A stretch of DNA of 64,000 nucleotides from Photobacterium phosphoreum (GTDB lineage Bacteria; Pseudomonadota; Gammaproteobacteria; Enterobacterales; Vibrionaceae): the NCBI RefSeq assembly GCF_002954725.1, contig NZ_MSCQ01000001.1:1832844-1896843 (forward strand), written 5' to 3'. Positions 19,004 to 28,505 of the stretch are shown here, in pieces; the first letter of the stretch is position 1, and each line of letters starts with the position of its first letter. Both the position numbers and the translations under genes were made by a program. The notes under the pieces are model-generated. The model saw only the letters and a program-made list of their open reading frames with translations, did not search any database and was not told the DNA's origin.

Positions 19004-19888
19004 TTACGATTGAATACCAACAATTAACCATGGTGCATTAGGTTTGCGTAAATCACGCTCTAAATGCCACACATCAGTAATGTCTTCTTCTACGCCTTCA
19101 GCGCTATCTTTATAACGGCCACTGAACTTAATACTTAACTGTGCCATATTTGCGTCGTGATCAGCACGTACCAATTCAGCATCAACGTACATCACTTCAG
19201 TGTGTTGCTCACCTGACAGTTTCGCACGCTCAGCAGTTAAATCTGCCATCAACGCTGGTGATACATATTCACGAATTTTTTCTAATTCGTTATGATTCCA
19301 TGCGCCCTGAATAACACGGTAATGATCACGAGAACCATTTAAAAATGTATTCATATTGAAGTTTGGCGGCAGGTTAAACGGCACTTCGCTATCGGTTGAT
19401 TCATAACCAGACGACTGTTGTTGTGCTGCACCTTGACGAAACTGTTGCTGTTGTTGTTGTTTCTGTTGTTGTTGCTGCTGAGACTGACGCGGAGAATTGC
19501 CCGCATAAGACTCTCGGTGCCCCATCGGAGTCCCTTTATTCGCACGCATTGCTTTAAAGATCTTAAACAATACAAAAGCAATCACACCAATGATAAGAAT
19601 ATCCATAAACTGGATACCATCAAATGCACCACCAAAGAAAGCAGCTAACAAACCACCAGCAAGAAGACCACCTAACAGACCCCCCATTAGACCTTTTTTC
19701 GCTGATGATGCTGCGGTTGGATTTTGTTTACGGATGGTATCAGTCTGTTGTGGTTGCTGCTTACGAACCGGAGCGGTTTTAAAGCTTTTACCAAACGACT
19801 TACCACCACCGAATTTTTTTGCTTCAGCATGTGGTGCTGTAAAAGACACCGCCACAATAAGAGCAAATACGGTAAAAAAACGTTTCAT
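19004..19888 (-). CDS. Tim44-like domain membrane protein with polyglutamine linker
   Basis: 294 aa from MKRFFTVFALIVAVSFTAPHA (ATG 19888), a signal-peptide-like start; the upstream in-frame ATG at 19924 adds 12 polar residues and is less likely. The order is signal peptide, basic G/K/Q-rich segment, a glycine-rich hydrophobic stretch (GLMGGLLGGLLAGGLLAAFFGG), a membrane helix (MDILIIGVIAFVLFKIF), a glutamine-rich linker (about 145-160), then a Tim44-like domain (FNMNTFLNGSRDHYRVIQGAWN onward). Bacterial Tim44-domain proteins are widespread and mostly uncharacterised. Coding CAA/CAG tracts make the linker length potentially unstable. Confidence 0.85.
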   Translation of the reverse strand: MKRFFTVFALIVAVSFTAPHAEAKKFGGGKSFGKSFKTAPVRKQQPQQTDTIRKQNPTAASSAKKGLMGGLLGGLLAGGLLAAFFGGAFDGIQFMDILIIGVIAFVLFKIFKAMRANKGTPMGHRESYAGNSPRQSQQQQQQKQQQQQQFRQGAAQQQSSGYESTDSEVPFNLPPNFNMNTFLNGSRDHYRVIQGAWNHNELEKIREYVSPALMADLTAERAKLSGEQHTEVMYVDAELVRADHDANMAQLSIKFSGRYKDSAEGVEEDITDVWHLERDLRKPNAPWLIVGIQS

Positions 19889-20295
19889 GATAATCGATAT
19901 ACCTTCGTCATTAACTTTAAGCATCGTAGCTATTCGCTAGAGAATGTCAATTTAATCACTCATCAAAATTGTTACTAATGTTTAACATTCGCTAAACGTC
20001 TTAAGATGAATAAATTAAAAACATAACAATCAGACATATATGACCAATAATATAGGCTACACCTGTTGTGATTCTTTATATAATTAAACATAAATAGCTT
20101 TAATATGCATACTTATGTGCAATAAATTGAACTAATACAACCTAAAAGGTGAAAATTCCAATATCCTTCCATATATTATCCGCAGTAAACGTTTATTATT
20201 ATATACTGTTTTTTATCATGTCAGTGAAAGTACACAATAGTCGCTAAAGGTAGTGCTTTCCTTGATTATTATCATTTTTCCCCATGGAGATATCT
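19889..20295. other. AT-rich divergent spacer between the Tim44 and TM2 genes
   Basis: About 400 bases with no open frame of gene size. It must hold both divergent promoters; TATACT near 20200 could be a -10 element but has no good -35. Nothing else recognised. Confidence 0.4.
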
Positions 20296-20700
20296 ATGCA
20301 AGAGAATAATACACACAGTAAATTTGTGGGTTATCTATTGTGGATTTTTGGTTTTACCGGCGCTCACCGCTTTTATTACGGTAAACCAGTAACAGGCACT
20401 ATTTGGTTTTTGACATTAGGTTTATGTGGCATTGGCTGGTTAATTGATTTCTTTTTGATCCCATCAATGAACCGTGAATCTGACTTACGTTTCGCTAGTG
20501 GTGAAATCGATTATAATATTGCTTGGCTACTACTGACTTTCCTTGGTGTATTTGGTGTTCACCGTATGTATATGGGGAAATGGCTCACGGGCATCCTTTA
20601 TTTATGTACGTTTGGTTTCTTCCTTATCGGTATTCTCATCGATTTTTGGACACTGAATGATCAAGTATCATTGGAAAACACCAAGAAACGAAACGCGTAA
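20296..20700 (+). CDS. TM2 domain protein with two tandem TM2 units
   Basis: 134 aa from ATG 20296, 6 bases after GGAG; the in-frame ATG at 20284 overlaps that site and is rejected. Two similar halves are visible: FTGAHRFYYGKPVTGTIWF...GIGWLIDFFLIP and FGVHRMYMGKWLTGILYL...LIGILIDFWTL. Each is a TM2 unit (two helices joined by a short turn, with GxHRxYxGK before the first helix). TM2 proteins are small inner-membrane proteins without an assigned function in bacteria. The internal duplication is clear by eye. Confidence 0.88.
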   Translation: MQENNTHSKFVGYLLWIFGFTGAHRFYYGKPVTGTIWFLTLGLCGIGWLIDFFLIPSMNRESDLRFASGEIDYNIAWLLLTFLGVFGVHRMYMGKWLTGILYLCTFGFFLIGILIDFWTLNDQVSLENTKKRNA

Positions 20701-20898
20701 CTGATAAATTCTGGAATTCATATTATGGCGTATATGCTATCGCCTCTTCGGGCTATATCAATGCCATAATATTTGCGTTATGTCCGATTTGTATTGCACA
20801 TAATGTCTCACGGACGAATATGATTAAAATAATAAAAAAAGCAGCCTTCCGCTAGGCTAATTATAACAATTGCAAACATATTTAAAGAGTATAACTCC

Positions 20899-21495
20899 AT
20901 GGCAAGAAGAAATGACCACACTCGCGAAGAATTGGTAAGTATGACGCTTGAGCAAGTAAAAAACTTTCTCGATCAACATCCGCATCATGAATTGAGCTTA
21001 CGTAAAGTAGCTGCAATGATTGGCTATGTACCCAGTACTTTAGTTAATGTGTTTGGTAACTATAATCTCTTACTCCTTCATGCTGTCGCTCAAACACTGG
21101 ATGAATTATTCCAACAAGCTGAGCTTTGTGTACGTGATTCAACCTCTTCGCAACAAGCATTACGTAACCTTGCTTTCTGCTATCTTAACTTCGCAACAGC
21201 CCACCCTTATCGTTGGCAGTTAATTTTCCAACATACGATGAATGGTGAAGATCTTCCCGAGTGGCAAACCGATCGTATTGATAATATGACGGGTATGCTA
21301 GAAGCGTTAATTGGTCAAATTAATAGTGATATGAGTGACAAACAAGTCCTTGAAGCAAGTCGTGTTATTTGGGCGGGTGTCCATGGTATAACCTTACTCA
21401 CCGTCGATGATAAATTATTCACTTCAAGCCCAGTAGATGGTAAAGCGCTGATCAATAATTTATTAGATACCTACTTAAATTCATGGCATAAATAA
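20899..21495 (+). CDS. TetR/AcrR family transcriptional regulator
   Basis: 198 aa. N-terminal TetR helix-turn-helix (LSLRKVAAMIGYVPSTLVNVFGNYNLLLL, about residues 34-62) and an all-helical ligand domain with YRWQLIFQHTM and VIWAGVHGITLLTV, as in the WHG/TetR_C_13 group. It ends 18 bases before the LplT-PlsC fusion gene on the same strand, so it probably controls that gene and its own expression. Ligand unknown; a lipid or lysophospholipid would fit the neighbour. Confidence 0.9.
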   Translation: MARRNDHTREELVSMTLEQVKNFLDQHPHHELSLRKVAAMIGYVPSTLVNVFGNYNLLLLHAVAQTLDELFQQAELCVRDSTSSQQALRNLAFCYLNFATAHPYRWQLIFQHTMNGEDLPEWQTDRIDNMTGMLEALIGQINSDMSDKQVLEASRVIWAGVHGITLLTVDDKLFTSSPVDGKALINNLLDTYLNSWHK

Positions 21496-21513
21496 TTTAA
21501 CGAGAACAGCAGA

Positions 21514-23388
21514 ATGTCCCCTAAGCCTCAATCAAACCTGTTAACTAAACGTCGGTTTTTACCTTATTTTCTCACACAGGCTTTAGGGGCATTTAACGAT
21601 AATGTTTATAAAAACATTCTGCTTATTTTTATTGCTTATGCCTCCGTACACACGCTGCCGCTTAATGCTGATCTATTAATTAATTTAGCGGCAGGACTCT
21701 TTATTCTGCCCTTTTTCTTATTTTCAGCCTCTGCTGGCATACTGGCAGATATTTATGATAAAGCCAAAATCATGCGCATGGTTAAATTGGCAGAAGTGAT
21801 CATAATGTGTGGCGCCGCAGTGGCCTTTATTTACCAAAGCTATTTATCATTACTTTTTTTACTGTTTTTAATGGGCACCCAATCTGCATTTTTTGGACCG
21901 GCTAAATATGCGCTATTACCGCAACACCTTAAAAAAGACGAATTAATCTCAGGTAATGCATTAGTTGAAACTGGAACATTTTTAGCTATTTTACTCGGTA
22001 CTATTATTGCTGGCGTTATCGCTAACAGTGACAATAGCCGTTACATTGCTGCCGCTAGTGTGATTATCTTTGCGATTTTAGGCTATGTGACTTCACTGGC
22101 AATTCCACCTGCACCACCAAGCCAACCTCATGTTAAATTTCATTGGCGTCCATGGCAGCAAACTCGCCACACCATGAAAATAGCCCAACAAGATAAAATC
22201 ATTTTCCAATGTATTATTGGCATTAGTTGGTTTTGGTTTCTTGGCGCGTGTTACTTAACCCAATTCCCTAACTTTGCTCGCGGTAATTTAGGCGGCCAAG
22301 CCTCATCCGTCTCGTTTTTATTAACCTTATTCTCAATCGGTATCGCCATTGGTTCAATGCTCTGTGACCGCTTATCACAGCATCGTATTGATCCAGGTAT
22401 CGTACCCATTGGCTGCTTTGGTATTAGTCTGTTTGGGTTTGGCTTATACGCCATGACACCCACGGTTATGCCAGTAAGCGACTCGATCATGACATTCATT
22501 GCCCAACCGTTATTATGGCCGGTCTTTATCTCATTATTATTACTTGGGGTTGCTGGCGGTATTTTCATCGTGCCGTTATATACCTTAATGCAACAACGCG
22601 CCCAAGAAGATCAGCGCGCTCAAATTATTGCGGCTAATAATATTTGGAATGCGGTCTTTATGGTGATTAGTGCCATTGTTGCGATTGTGTGCCTGTCTTT
22701 ATTGCAACTTTCCATTCCACAGTTTTTTCTATTACTGGCCGGATTAAATAGCCTTGTGTTGGTTTATATTTATTTCCAAGCCCCTGATTTTTTCTGGCGT
22801 TTCGTGGTTTGGGTTGTCACTCATACCATGTATCGCGTCCGCCACCATAATCTCAACAATCTTCCTCAACATGGCGGCACATTATTAGTCTGTAATCACG
22901 TCAGTTATATGGATGCGCTACTATTAGCAGGTGCTTGCCCTCGTCCGATCCGTTTTTTAATGGATAAAGACATTTATAATCTCCCTGTTATCAATGCCTT
23001 TTGTCGTGCATGCAAAGCGATCCCCGTTGATGCCAATGATCGTAAATCAGTACGAACAGCCTTTGCTCAAGTAGCGACATATTTAGAAGATGGCGATATT
23101 GTATGTGTATTTCCTGAAGGTCACTTAACCCAAGATGGCGAAATCGCACCCTTTATGCGCGGTATTGACTTAATCATTAAACGTTCAAAAGTTGACGTTA
23201 TTCCCATTGCTTTACAAGGTTTATGGGGCAGTTACTTTAGCCGTGAAGGTGGGCATGCATTACTGAAATGGCCTAAACGTTTTTGGTCAAAAGTAACGAT
23301 TATCGCGGGGGAATGTGTATCATCTGAGGAAACCAATAGCCAGTTACTACGCCAACAAGTCATCGACTTACGTGGTGATAATCGCTAG
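21514..23388 (+). CDS. LplT-like MFS transporter fused to a PlsC-type acyltransferase
   Basis: 624 aa. Residues 1-420 are a major facilitator domain (FLTQALGAFNDNVYKNILL start, as in lysophospholipid transporter LplT, with about 12 helices). Residues 430-624 are a PlsC acyltransferase domain with H462-x4-D467 (NHVSYMDA) and FPEGHLTQDG (E535-G536). In E. coli LplT and Aas are separate proteins that flip and re-acylate lysophospholipids; Aas also has an acyl-ACP synthetase domain that is absent here. The likely job is uptake and re-acylation of lysophospholipid, with the acyl donor (acyl-ACP or acyl-CoA) coming from elsewhere. It follows the TetR gene by 18 bases. Confidence 0.9.
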   Translation: MSPKPQSNLLTKRRFLPYFLTQALGAFNDNVYKNILLIFIAYASVHTLPLNADLLINLAAGLFILPFFLFSASAGILADIYDKAKIMRMVKLAEVIIMCGAAVAFIYQSYLSLLFLLFLMGTQSAFFGPAKYALLPQHLKKDELISGNALVETGTFLAILLGTIIAGVIANSDNSRYIAAASVIIFAILGYVTSLAIPPAPPSQPHVKFHWRPWQQTRHTMKIAQQDKIIFQCIIGISWFWFLGACYLTQFPNFARGNLGGQASSVSFLLTLFSIGIAIGSMLCDRLSQHRIDPGIVPIGCFGISLFGFGLYAMTPTVMPVSDSIMTFIAQPLLWPVFISLLLLGVAGGIFIVPLYTLMQQRAQEDQRAQIIAANNIWNAVFMVISAIVAIVCLSLLQLSIPQFFLLLAGLNSLVLVYIYFQAPDFFWRFVVWVVTHTMYRVRHHNLNNLPQHGGTLLVCNHVSYMDALLLAGACPRPIRFLMDKDIYNLPVINAFCRACKAIPVDANDRKSVRTAFAQVATYLEDGDIVCVFPEGHLTQDGEIAPFMRGIDLIIKRSKVDVIPIALQGLWGSYFSREGGHALLKWPKRFWSKVTIIAGECVSSEETNSQLLRQQVIDLRGDNR

Positions 23389-23458
23389 TGATAACGCGGC
23401 TTATCCTCGCTTAACTACAGGTTAATAATACTAGACGAATACTAGATAAATAATAAAA

Positions 23459-23482
23459 AGGCGAAGCTATTATGCTTCGCCT
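23459..23482 (-). terminator. Terminator of the men operon
   Basis: AGGCGAAGC (23459-23467) pairs with GCTTCGCCT (23474-23482), loop of six. Read on the minus strand it is followed by TTTTTATT, so it ends transcription from menE. The plus-strand side (CTTCGT) is poor in T. Confidence 0.85.
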
Positions 23483-23505
23483 CTTCGTAAATATCCGTAT
23501 TGTTT

Positions 23506-24930
23506 TTATACTTGTAACGCTAACCACTGTGCCAACTCTGACCGTGATATTTTCACACTTTGCGTAAAGCTTTCTGGTAATGCAAGATAACGCACAGGTC
23601 GCTTATGAGGTGCCACATTTTGCGACATATAAGTAATTAACTCATCCATCAGATAATTATCTAACGGCTGAGCTGTGGTTAATATCGCTACGGGCCTGGC
23701 ACCAAAATCATGATCAGCCACAGGTAGCACAATCACTTGGTTAACCGCCGAATGTTGTAATAATACCTGCTCAATATCTTCTGGCTGCACATTTTCACCA
23801 CCAGAAATAAACATATTATCGGCTCGACCACGAATAAATAATTCGTCATCATGCCACTCACCTACATCTTTGGTGGCAAACCAATCATCATCGTCATTAC
23901 ATCCCAATAACGAGAAAATAGTCTTATTGCGGTAATATCCCAGACATAGCACATTACCACGTACCCAAATTTCACCATCGCGTAAAATAAGCTCACGATG
24001 TGGCAAAACAGTACCGACGCCAGCACTACTATTCGCACGTTTAACGGTTATGGTTGATGCCATCTCTGTCATCCCATAACCATTCCAACATTCAATCCCG
24101 GCTTGTTCAGCCGCAGTGGTTAAACTCACAGGGATCGTCGCACCACCTAATAATACCTGTTGTAATTGATGTTGCTGTGCATATTCAGAATCAAGGAAGC
24201 GTTGTAACTGCGTCGGAACCAATGATGCATGACTCACCCACTGTAAGGCTTGTTGGTGTAATTTTGGCTCCACAACAACAATTCTTGCACCACGGTATAA
24301 CCACCGCCAAACAATCGCTAATCCCGAAATATGGAATAACGGTAACGACAATAGCCAACTATCATCAGCGGTAAACGTCATTTGCTTTAATAACCCACGG
24401 GCACTGGCTAAATGTGATTGCGCATGATGCACAACTGCTTTAGGAGAACCAGTAGAGCCTGATGTTAATGTTAGCGAAACAGGACGGTGTTCCTGCCACA
24501 TCACAGGAATAATACGTTCAGACGTCATCGCAGGGATCAAAGATAACGTCGATCCGGGCAATGACTCAGCTGCATCTATCTCTGGACACCAAATGTGATC
24601 ATTTCCCAATACCGTTAATTGCTCCATTAACGCCTTGGGTGGCAACTTAGGATTAAGGCCAACATAACGGGCACCAACACGAATAATGGCTAATAACAGC
24701 CACAACACGTCGATACTATTTGGTGCAACCACGGCAACTAATTGATCACGTTTTACCCCTTGAGCAACCAACCGTTGAGCATATTTTTCAATATTGGCGG
24801 CAACTTCAATCCAATTCCATGTCACAGCGCCTGCATTAACATCACCTAATGCAATCGCAATTTCTGTTGGTCGTTGCTCAGCCCAATATTGCCAAGGCCA
24901 CATCTGAAATGCTGCTTTTATTTTTGCCAT
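23506..24930 (-). CDS. menE: o-Succinylbenzoate-CoA ligase MenE
   Basis: AMP-forming ligase that activates o-succinylbenzoate with CoA in menaquinone synthesis. 474 aa with the ANL-superfamily motifs: [16 protein letters not shown] (P-loop), [11 protein letters not shown] and [20 protein letters not shown] near the C-terminus. It overlaps menC by 13 bases, so translation is coupled, and it is the last gene of the men operon before a terminator. The product is the substrate of MenB, whose gene is not in this cluster. Confidence 0.96.
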   Translation of the reverse strand: MAKIKAAFQMWPWQYWAEQRPTEIAIALGDVNAGAVTWNWIEVAANIEKYAQRLVAQGVKRDQLVAVVAPNSIDVLWLLLAIIRVGARYVGLNPKLPPKALMEQLTVLGNDHIWCPEIDAAESLPGSTLSLIPAMTSERIIPVMWQEHRPVSLTLTSGSTGSPKAVVHHAQSHLASARGLLKQMTFTADDSWLLSLPLFHISGLAIVWRWLYRGARIVVVEPKLHQQALQWVSHASLVPTQLQRFLDSEYAQQHQLQQVLLGGATIPVSLTTAAEQAGIECWNGYGMTEMASTITVKRANSSAGVGTVLPHRELILRDGEIWVRGNVLCLGYYRNKTIFSLLGCNDDDDWFATKDVGEWHDDELFIRGRADNMFISGGENVQPEDIEQVLLQHSAVNQVIVLPVADHDFGARPVAILTTAQPLDNYLMDELITYMSQNVAPHKRPVRYLALPESFTQSVKISRSELAQWLALQV

Positions 24931-25892
24931 ACCACGTCTAATTCAGATAAAGGGATCACCGGCAGTTCACAACCAGGCCATGACTGCATTAATTGCGCTT
25001 GAAATAATTGCATGGTATCCAACCCCGGGATCACATTCGGAGTTTGCCATTGCGCTAAGCGTGCTAACTGATTTAAACCCAGACTTGATTCAATACTTGA
25101 ACTGATCACTGCAATGAGTCCAGCAGCATGTGCTTGCTCAATCAATGAAATACAACGCTCAAGCGAACCTATCAAGGTCGGTTTAATGATTATCGCTGCA
25201 ACACCTGGCTCGGCTTTTACTTCAAACCCAGCATCGCGTACTGTTTCATCCCAAGCAATATTAATTCCAGTTTGTTGTGCAAACGCCAAACTGTCACTCG
25301 GTTCACGACACGGCTCTTCTAGAAAAGCAATGCCACTGCGATGTTCAGGTCGAATATATTTAGCAAATTGTTGTGCTTTAAGTGGTGTCCATTGACGATT
25401 AGCATCGAGTCGTAATTGCATATCGGGAATGGCTTCAAGAAGCATATTGGCAACGATACCGTCACGGACGGCTTCATACATACCGACTTTGATCTTAGCC
25501 ACTTTCTCACCCGGCATTTGGTTCAAACGTACCACCAAATCATCAGGATCCCCTGAACATAATGGCGCTACCAAATAATTACCTGTAGCGGGAAGTTCAG
25601 CCGCTAACTCTGCTAATGCACAGCTAATACCAAACGCAACCGATGGCAAAGCAACATCAAGATCTAATGTCTCACCAGCGACCCATTGCGAAAGTAACTG
25701 TTGTGCTTGCTCGCCAGCTTCCGTTGCAGTCTCAACACTAAATTCTGGTAATGGCGCAATTTCACCATAAGCCCGTTGTTGATCTTGGCATAACTCAATC
25801 ACCCAACCTTCACGCGTAATCAACCGTTGATCACGTAAAATAACCCCAGAATCCATTGGAAGTTGGTATTGAAATAACTTAGCGCTACGCAT
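24918..25892 (-). CDS. menC: o-Succinylbenzoate synthase MenC
   Basis: Enolase-superfamily dehydratase forming o-succinylbenzoate from SHCHC. 324 aa, with KIKVGM (catalytic lysine), LRLDANRQW (metal aspartate), FLEEPC, AWDET and IIIKPTLIG, the ordered barrel motifs of MenC. GGGAAA precedes the ATG. In E. coli menB sits just upstream, but here only an 80-base gap separates menC from menH, holding a small TCTCG/CGAGA hairpin and no coding remnant that I can see. Confidence 0.96.
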   Translation of the reverse strand: MRSAKLFQYQLPMDSGVILRDQRLITREGWVIELCQDQQRAYGEIAPLPEFSVETATEAGEQAQQLLSQWVAGETLDLDVALPSVAFGISCALAELAAELPATGNYLVAPLCSGDPDDLVVRLNQMPGEKVAKIKVGMYEAVRDGIVANMLLEAIPDMQLRLDANRQWTPLKAQQFAKYIRPEHRSGIAFLEEPCREPSDSLAFAQQTGINIAWDETVRDAGFEVKAEPGVAAIIIKPTLIGSLERCISLIEQAHAAGLIAVISSSIESSLGLNQLARLAQWQTPNVIPGLDTMQLFQAQLMQSWPGCELPVIPLSELDVVWQK

Positions 25893-25972
25893 TGAATTTC
25901 CCTTATATGATGCCAGAGACGTATTAACTAAATCCTCTAGCCAAAAACAAAGTCGCTCTCGCTTTAACGAGA

Positions 25973-26788
25973 TTATGAATCAATAAAGCTTAATAATGCC
26001 GTTGTAAAAGCAACAGGTTGTTCAATATGAATATTATGACCTGCATTATCTATAACCGTGATATTTAAGCCACAAGCAGATGCTAATTGGCAAAATTTAC
26101 TATCATGCTCACCACAAAGATAATGGATGGGTATAGAAAGCTGTTGTAATTGTGGCAATAATTGTGGCTGTTTAGCGAGTGACGTTGCGAGCATCATTTT
26201 CGCAATCCCAGAGCCTAAATTATCACTCCGTTTAGCCACTAAAGCCTGTCGTTGATCTACTGTCAGTGATGCAAAAACAGGTTGTTGATACCAATCTTGT
26301 AATACATCAACCAATGGCTGTTGTGCAAATCGTGCCGCCCAACGCTGATCATGTTGATAGCGAGACTCACGTTCAGCAACCGGTAAACCAAAATGCCCAC
26401 CTTCAAGCAACACGTTAATTAATCGCGGTGAATCCGTTGTTGCTGTTGAGTGCGTCGCCAAGGTACACGCATGGTACATCGCTAAACGTGCGCCCATCGA
26501 ATAACCAATCAGCACATAATCATTAACGCCACGTTGTTTTAACGTTGCCATCAACGCTTGATGAATAGCAGCAAAGCCGCCATCAAATGCATCGGTGGTT
26601 ATTTCAGCATCAACAAACGCACTTAACCCATGTCCTGGCAAATCGATGGTAATACATTGCTGAGTAGCCGCAAGTTGGCTAATCACATATCGCCAATCAC
26701 GACCATTACCTAATAAACCATGTAGAAAGACTAATGTAGGCTGGGAAGCATTGGCTTTAACCCCAAAGGTTTCAGAATAAAGTAGCAT
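25973..26788 (-). CDS. menH: SHCHC synthase MenH (alpha/beta hydrolase)
   Basis: 2-succinyl-6-hydroxy-2,4-cyclohexadiene-1-carboxylate synthase, which eliminates pyruvate from SEPHCHC. 271 aa with [11 protein letters not shown], the nucleophile elbow GYSMGARL (catalytic serine), LCGEHDSKF (aspartate region) and [11 protein letters not shown] (histidine). The start is the ATG at 26788, 5 bases after GAGGT; the TTG-started extension to 26803 is rejected. It overlaps the end of menD by 17 bases. Confidence 0.95.
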   Translation of the reverse strand: MLLYSETFGVKANASQPTLVFLHGLLGNGRDWRYVISQLAATQQCITIDLPGHGLSAFVDAEITTDAFDGGFAAIHQALMATLKQRGVNDYVLIGYSMGARLAMYHACTLATHSTATTDSPRLINVLLEGGHFGLPVAERESRYQHDQRWAARFAQQPLVDVLQDWYQQPVFASLTVDQRQALVAKRSDNLGSGIAKMMLATSLAKQPQLLPQLQQLSIPIHYLCGEHDSKFCQLASACGLNITVIDNAGHNIHIEQPVAFTTALLSFIDS

Positions 26789-28505
26789 GCTCGACCTCAG
26801 CAAATAACACTTTTAGCATTTCCCCAGCTTCACCGGCTGGCGTTTTGATTTCAACGAGTGTTGTACCTGCTTGTAATTGCCCCTCACGAATCGCTGTTTC
26901 AGCCGCAATTAATGATGTTGGCGCACAATAATGTAAACCAAACATCGCCGCAGCATGACTAAATTCAAACCCATGTGGCATGCGATAGAAATCATCTTTT
27001 TGCTGATCAGGCACCGGCAGCATGTCAAAAATACCACCGCCATCATTATTGGTTACAATAATAACAATCGGATATTGATGTTGATTTAATAAAGATAATG
27101 AATTGAGATCATAAAGTAGCGAAGTATCACCAATCAAACACACTAAAGGCGCTTTTCGAGCCCGTTGCACACCTGCTGTCGTCGCGATTAAACCATCAAT
27201 ACCCGATGCGCCACGGTTAGCAAATGTTGCCGTTGATGGTAATTGAGCACACATATCCAGTAATCGGACAATCATGCTATTACCCAAAAATAATTCTGTT
27301 GATGGTGCTATCCAATTCATCACCTGCGCCGCTAAGCCCAATTCAGAAAAGTGTGTGCTGTGTGCTGTGACAATGTCAAAATAACGCTGTGAGGCAGCAA
27401 CCAACGGCAATGCCCATTGTGAATGTAGAGATTCAGTGGTTAATGCCAACGCTGCGTGCGCCCATACTTCAATATTGGCTTGAATACGTTGACTACGACG
27501 ATGATTGGGATCTAATCGACCCGCTAGCGGATCAATCAATAAAAAAGACTGCCACGTTTGGCTACCAATGAGCTGTAATAACCGTTTTGAAACTAAGCGA
27601 CCACCAAATTGTAGTAGCACTTGCGCTTGTTGAAGGTGATGCTGGCAGGCCGCATTTTGTAACCACCCATCAAAACCTGCAAAATCACTGCTGCCACCTG
27701 CTTGAGGATCCACCAGCAATGGCCACCCCAACGCAGTCGCTAATTGTTGCACCGCATAAAGTTCATTAGCCGCGAGTCGACCCGCCACTATCACCCCTTT
27801 CTGGGTACACAATGCTTGCCACTGTACAGGGTCAATTGTTGCAGTTGCTGAAGACAGTAACGCTTGATGCTGACAATGCGGCGTATGATCCTGCATCCAC
27901 TCAGCGACAGGGAGTAGATAATCGCTAAAATCGACATCATCGCCATATAATGGCTCAGGGTAATGGCAATTAAAATGCACCGACCCACCACGTAATTGCT
28001 GTTGCTGCATCACATCATCAATAGCGCACAATAACCAATTAGGGCTAATATCCAAACTTGGGCTTGGTACATCTAAAAAATGATTAACATGATCAGAAAA
28101 AATACCATGCTGCCGAATCGCTTGGTTGGCACCACATTGAATTAATTCAGCGGGACGATCAGAAGTTAATAGTACTAGTTTTTCACCAGTTAACCCCGTT
28201 TCAGCAACTGCAGGTAATAAATTCGCCACAGCGGTACCCGAAGTCACAATCACGGCAACGGGAGATTGCGTTGCTTTGGCTAACCCTAATGCTAAAAAGC
28301 CTAACCCACGTTCATCAAAATGCGTATGAATCGTCAGCTGGGTTAATTTTGCCGCTGCTAATGTTAACGGCGTTGAACGAGATCCCGGTGCAATACAAAC
28401 ATGTTGCACTCCAAGTCTCATTAACTCCTCAAGCATTAAACTTGCCCAGCAACCATTTAGTGCCGCACGGTATGAGTGGCTAGTCGTTAATGATGGCTGC
28501 ATCAT
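26772..28505 (-). CDS. menD: SEPHCHC synthase MenD
   Basis: Thiamine-diphosphate enzyme that joins isochorismate and 2-oxoglutarate with loss of CO2. 577 aa, near the usual length. Conserved pieces include CIAPGSRSTPLTLAAA near the N-terminus, HTHFDERGLGF, the thiamine motif LIGDTSLLYDLNSL and NNDGGGIFDMLP. Its ATG overlaps the menF stop by four bases (ATGA), and menH begins inside its 3' end, so all three are coupled. Confidence 0.97.
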   Translation of the reverse strand: MMQPSLTTSHSYRAALNGCWASLMLEELMRLGVQHVCIAPGSRSTPLTLAAAKLTQLTIHTHFDERGLGFLALGLAKATQSPVAVIVTSGTAVANLLPAVAETGLTGEKLVLLTSDRPAELIQCGANQAIRQHGIFSDHVNHFLDVPSPSLDISPNWLLCAIDDVMQQQQLRGGSVHFNCHYPEPLYGDDVDFSDYLLPVAEWMQDHTPHCQHQALLSSATATIDPVQWQALCTQKGVIVAGRLAANELYAVQQLATALGWPLLVDPQAGGSSDFAGFDGWLQNAACQHHLQQAQVLLQFGGRLVSKRLLQLIGSQTWQSFLLIDPLAGRLDPNHRRSQRIQANIEVWAHAALALTTESLHSQWALPLVAASQRYFDIVTAHSTHFSELGLAAQVMNWIAPSTELFLGNSMIVRLLDMCAQLPSTATFANRGASGIDGLIATTAGVQRARKAPLVCLIGDTSLLYDLNSLSLLNQHQYPIVIIVTNNDGGGIFDMLPVPDQQKDDFYRMPHGFEFSHAAAMFGLHYCAPTSLIAAETAIREGQLQAGTTLVEIKTPAGEAGEMLKVLFAEVEHATLF

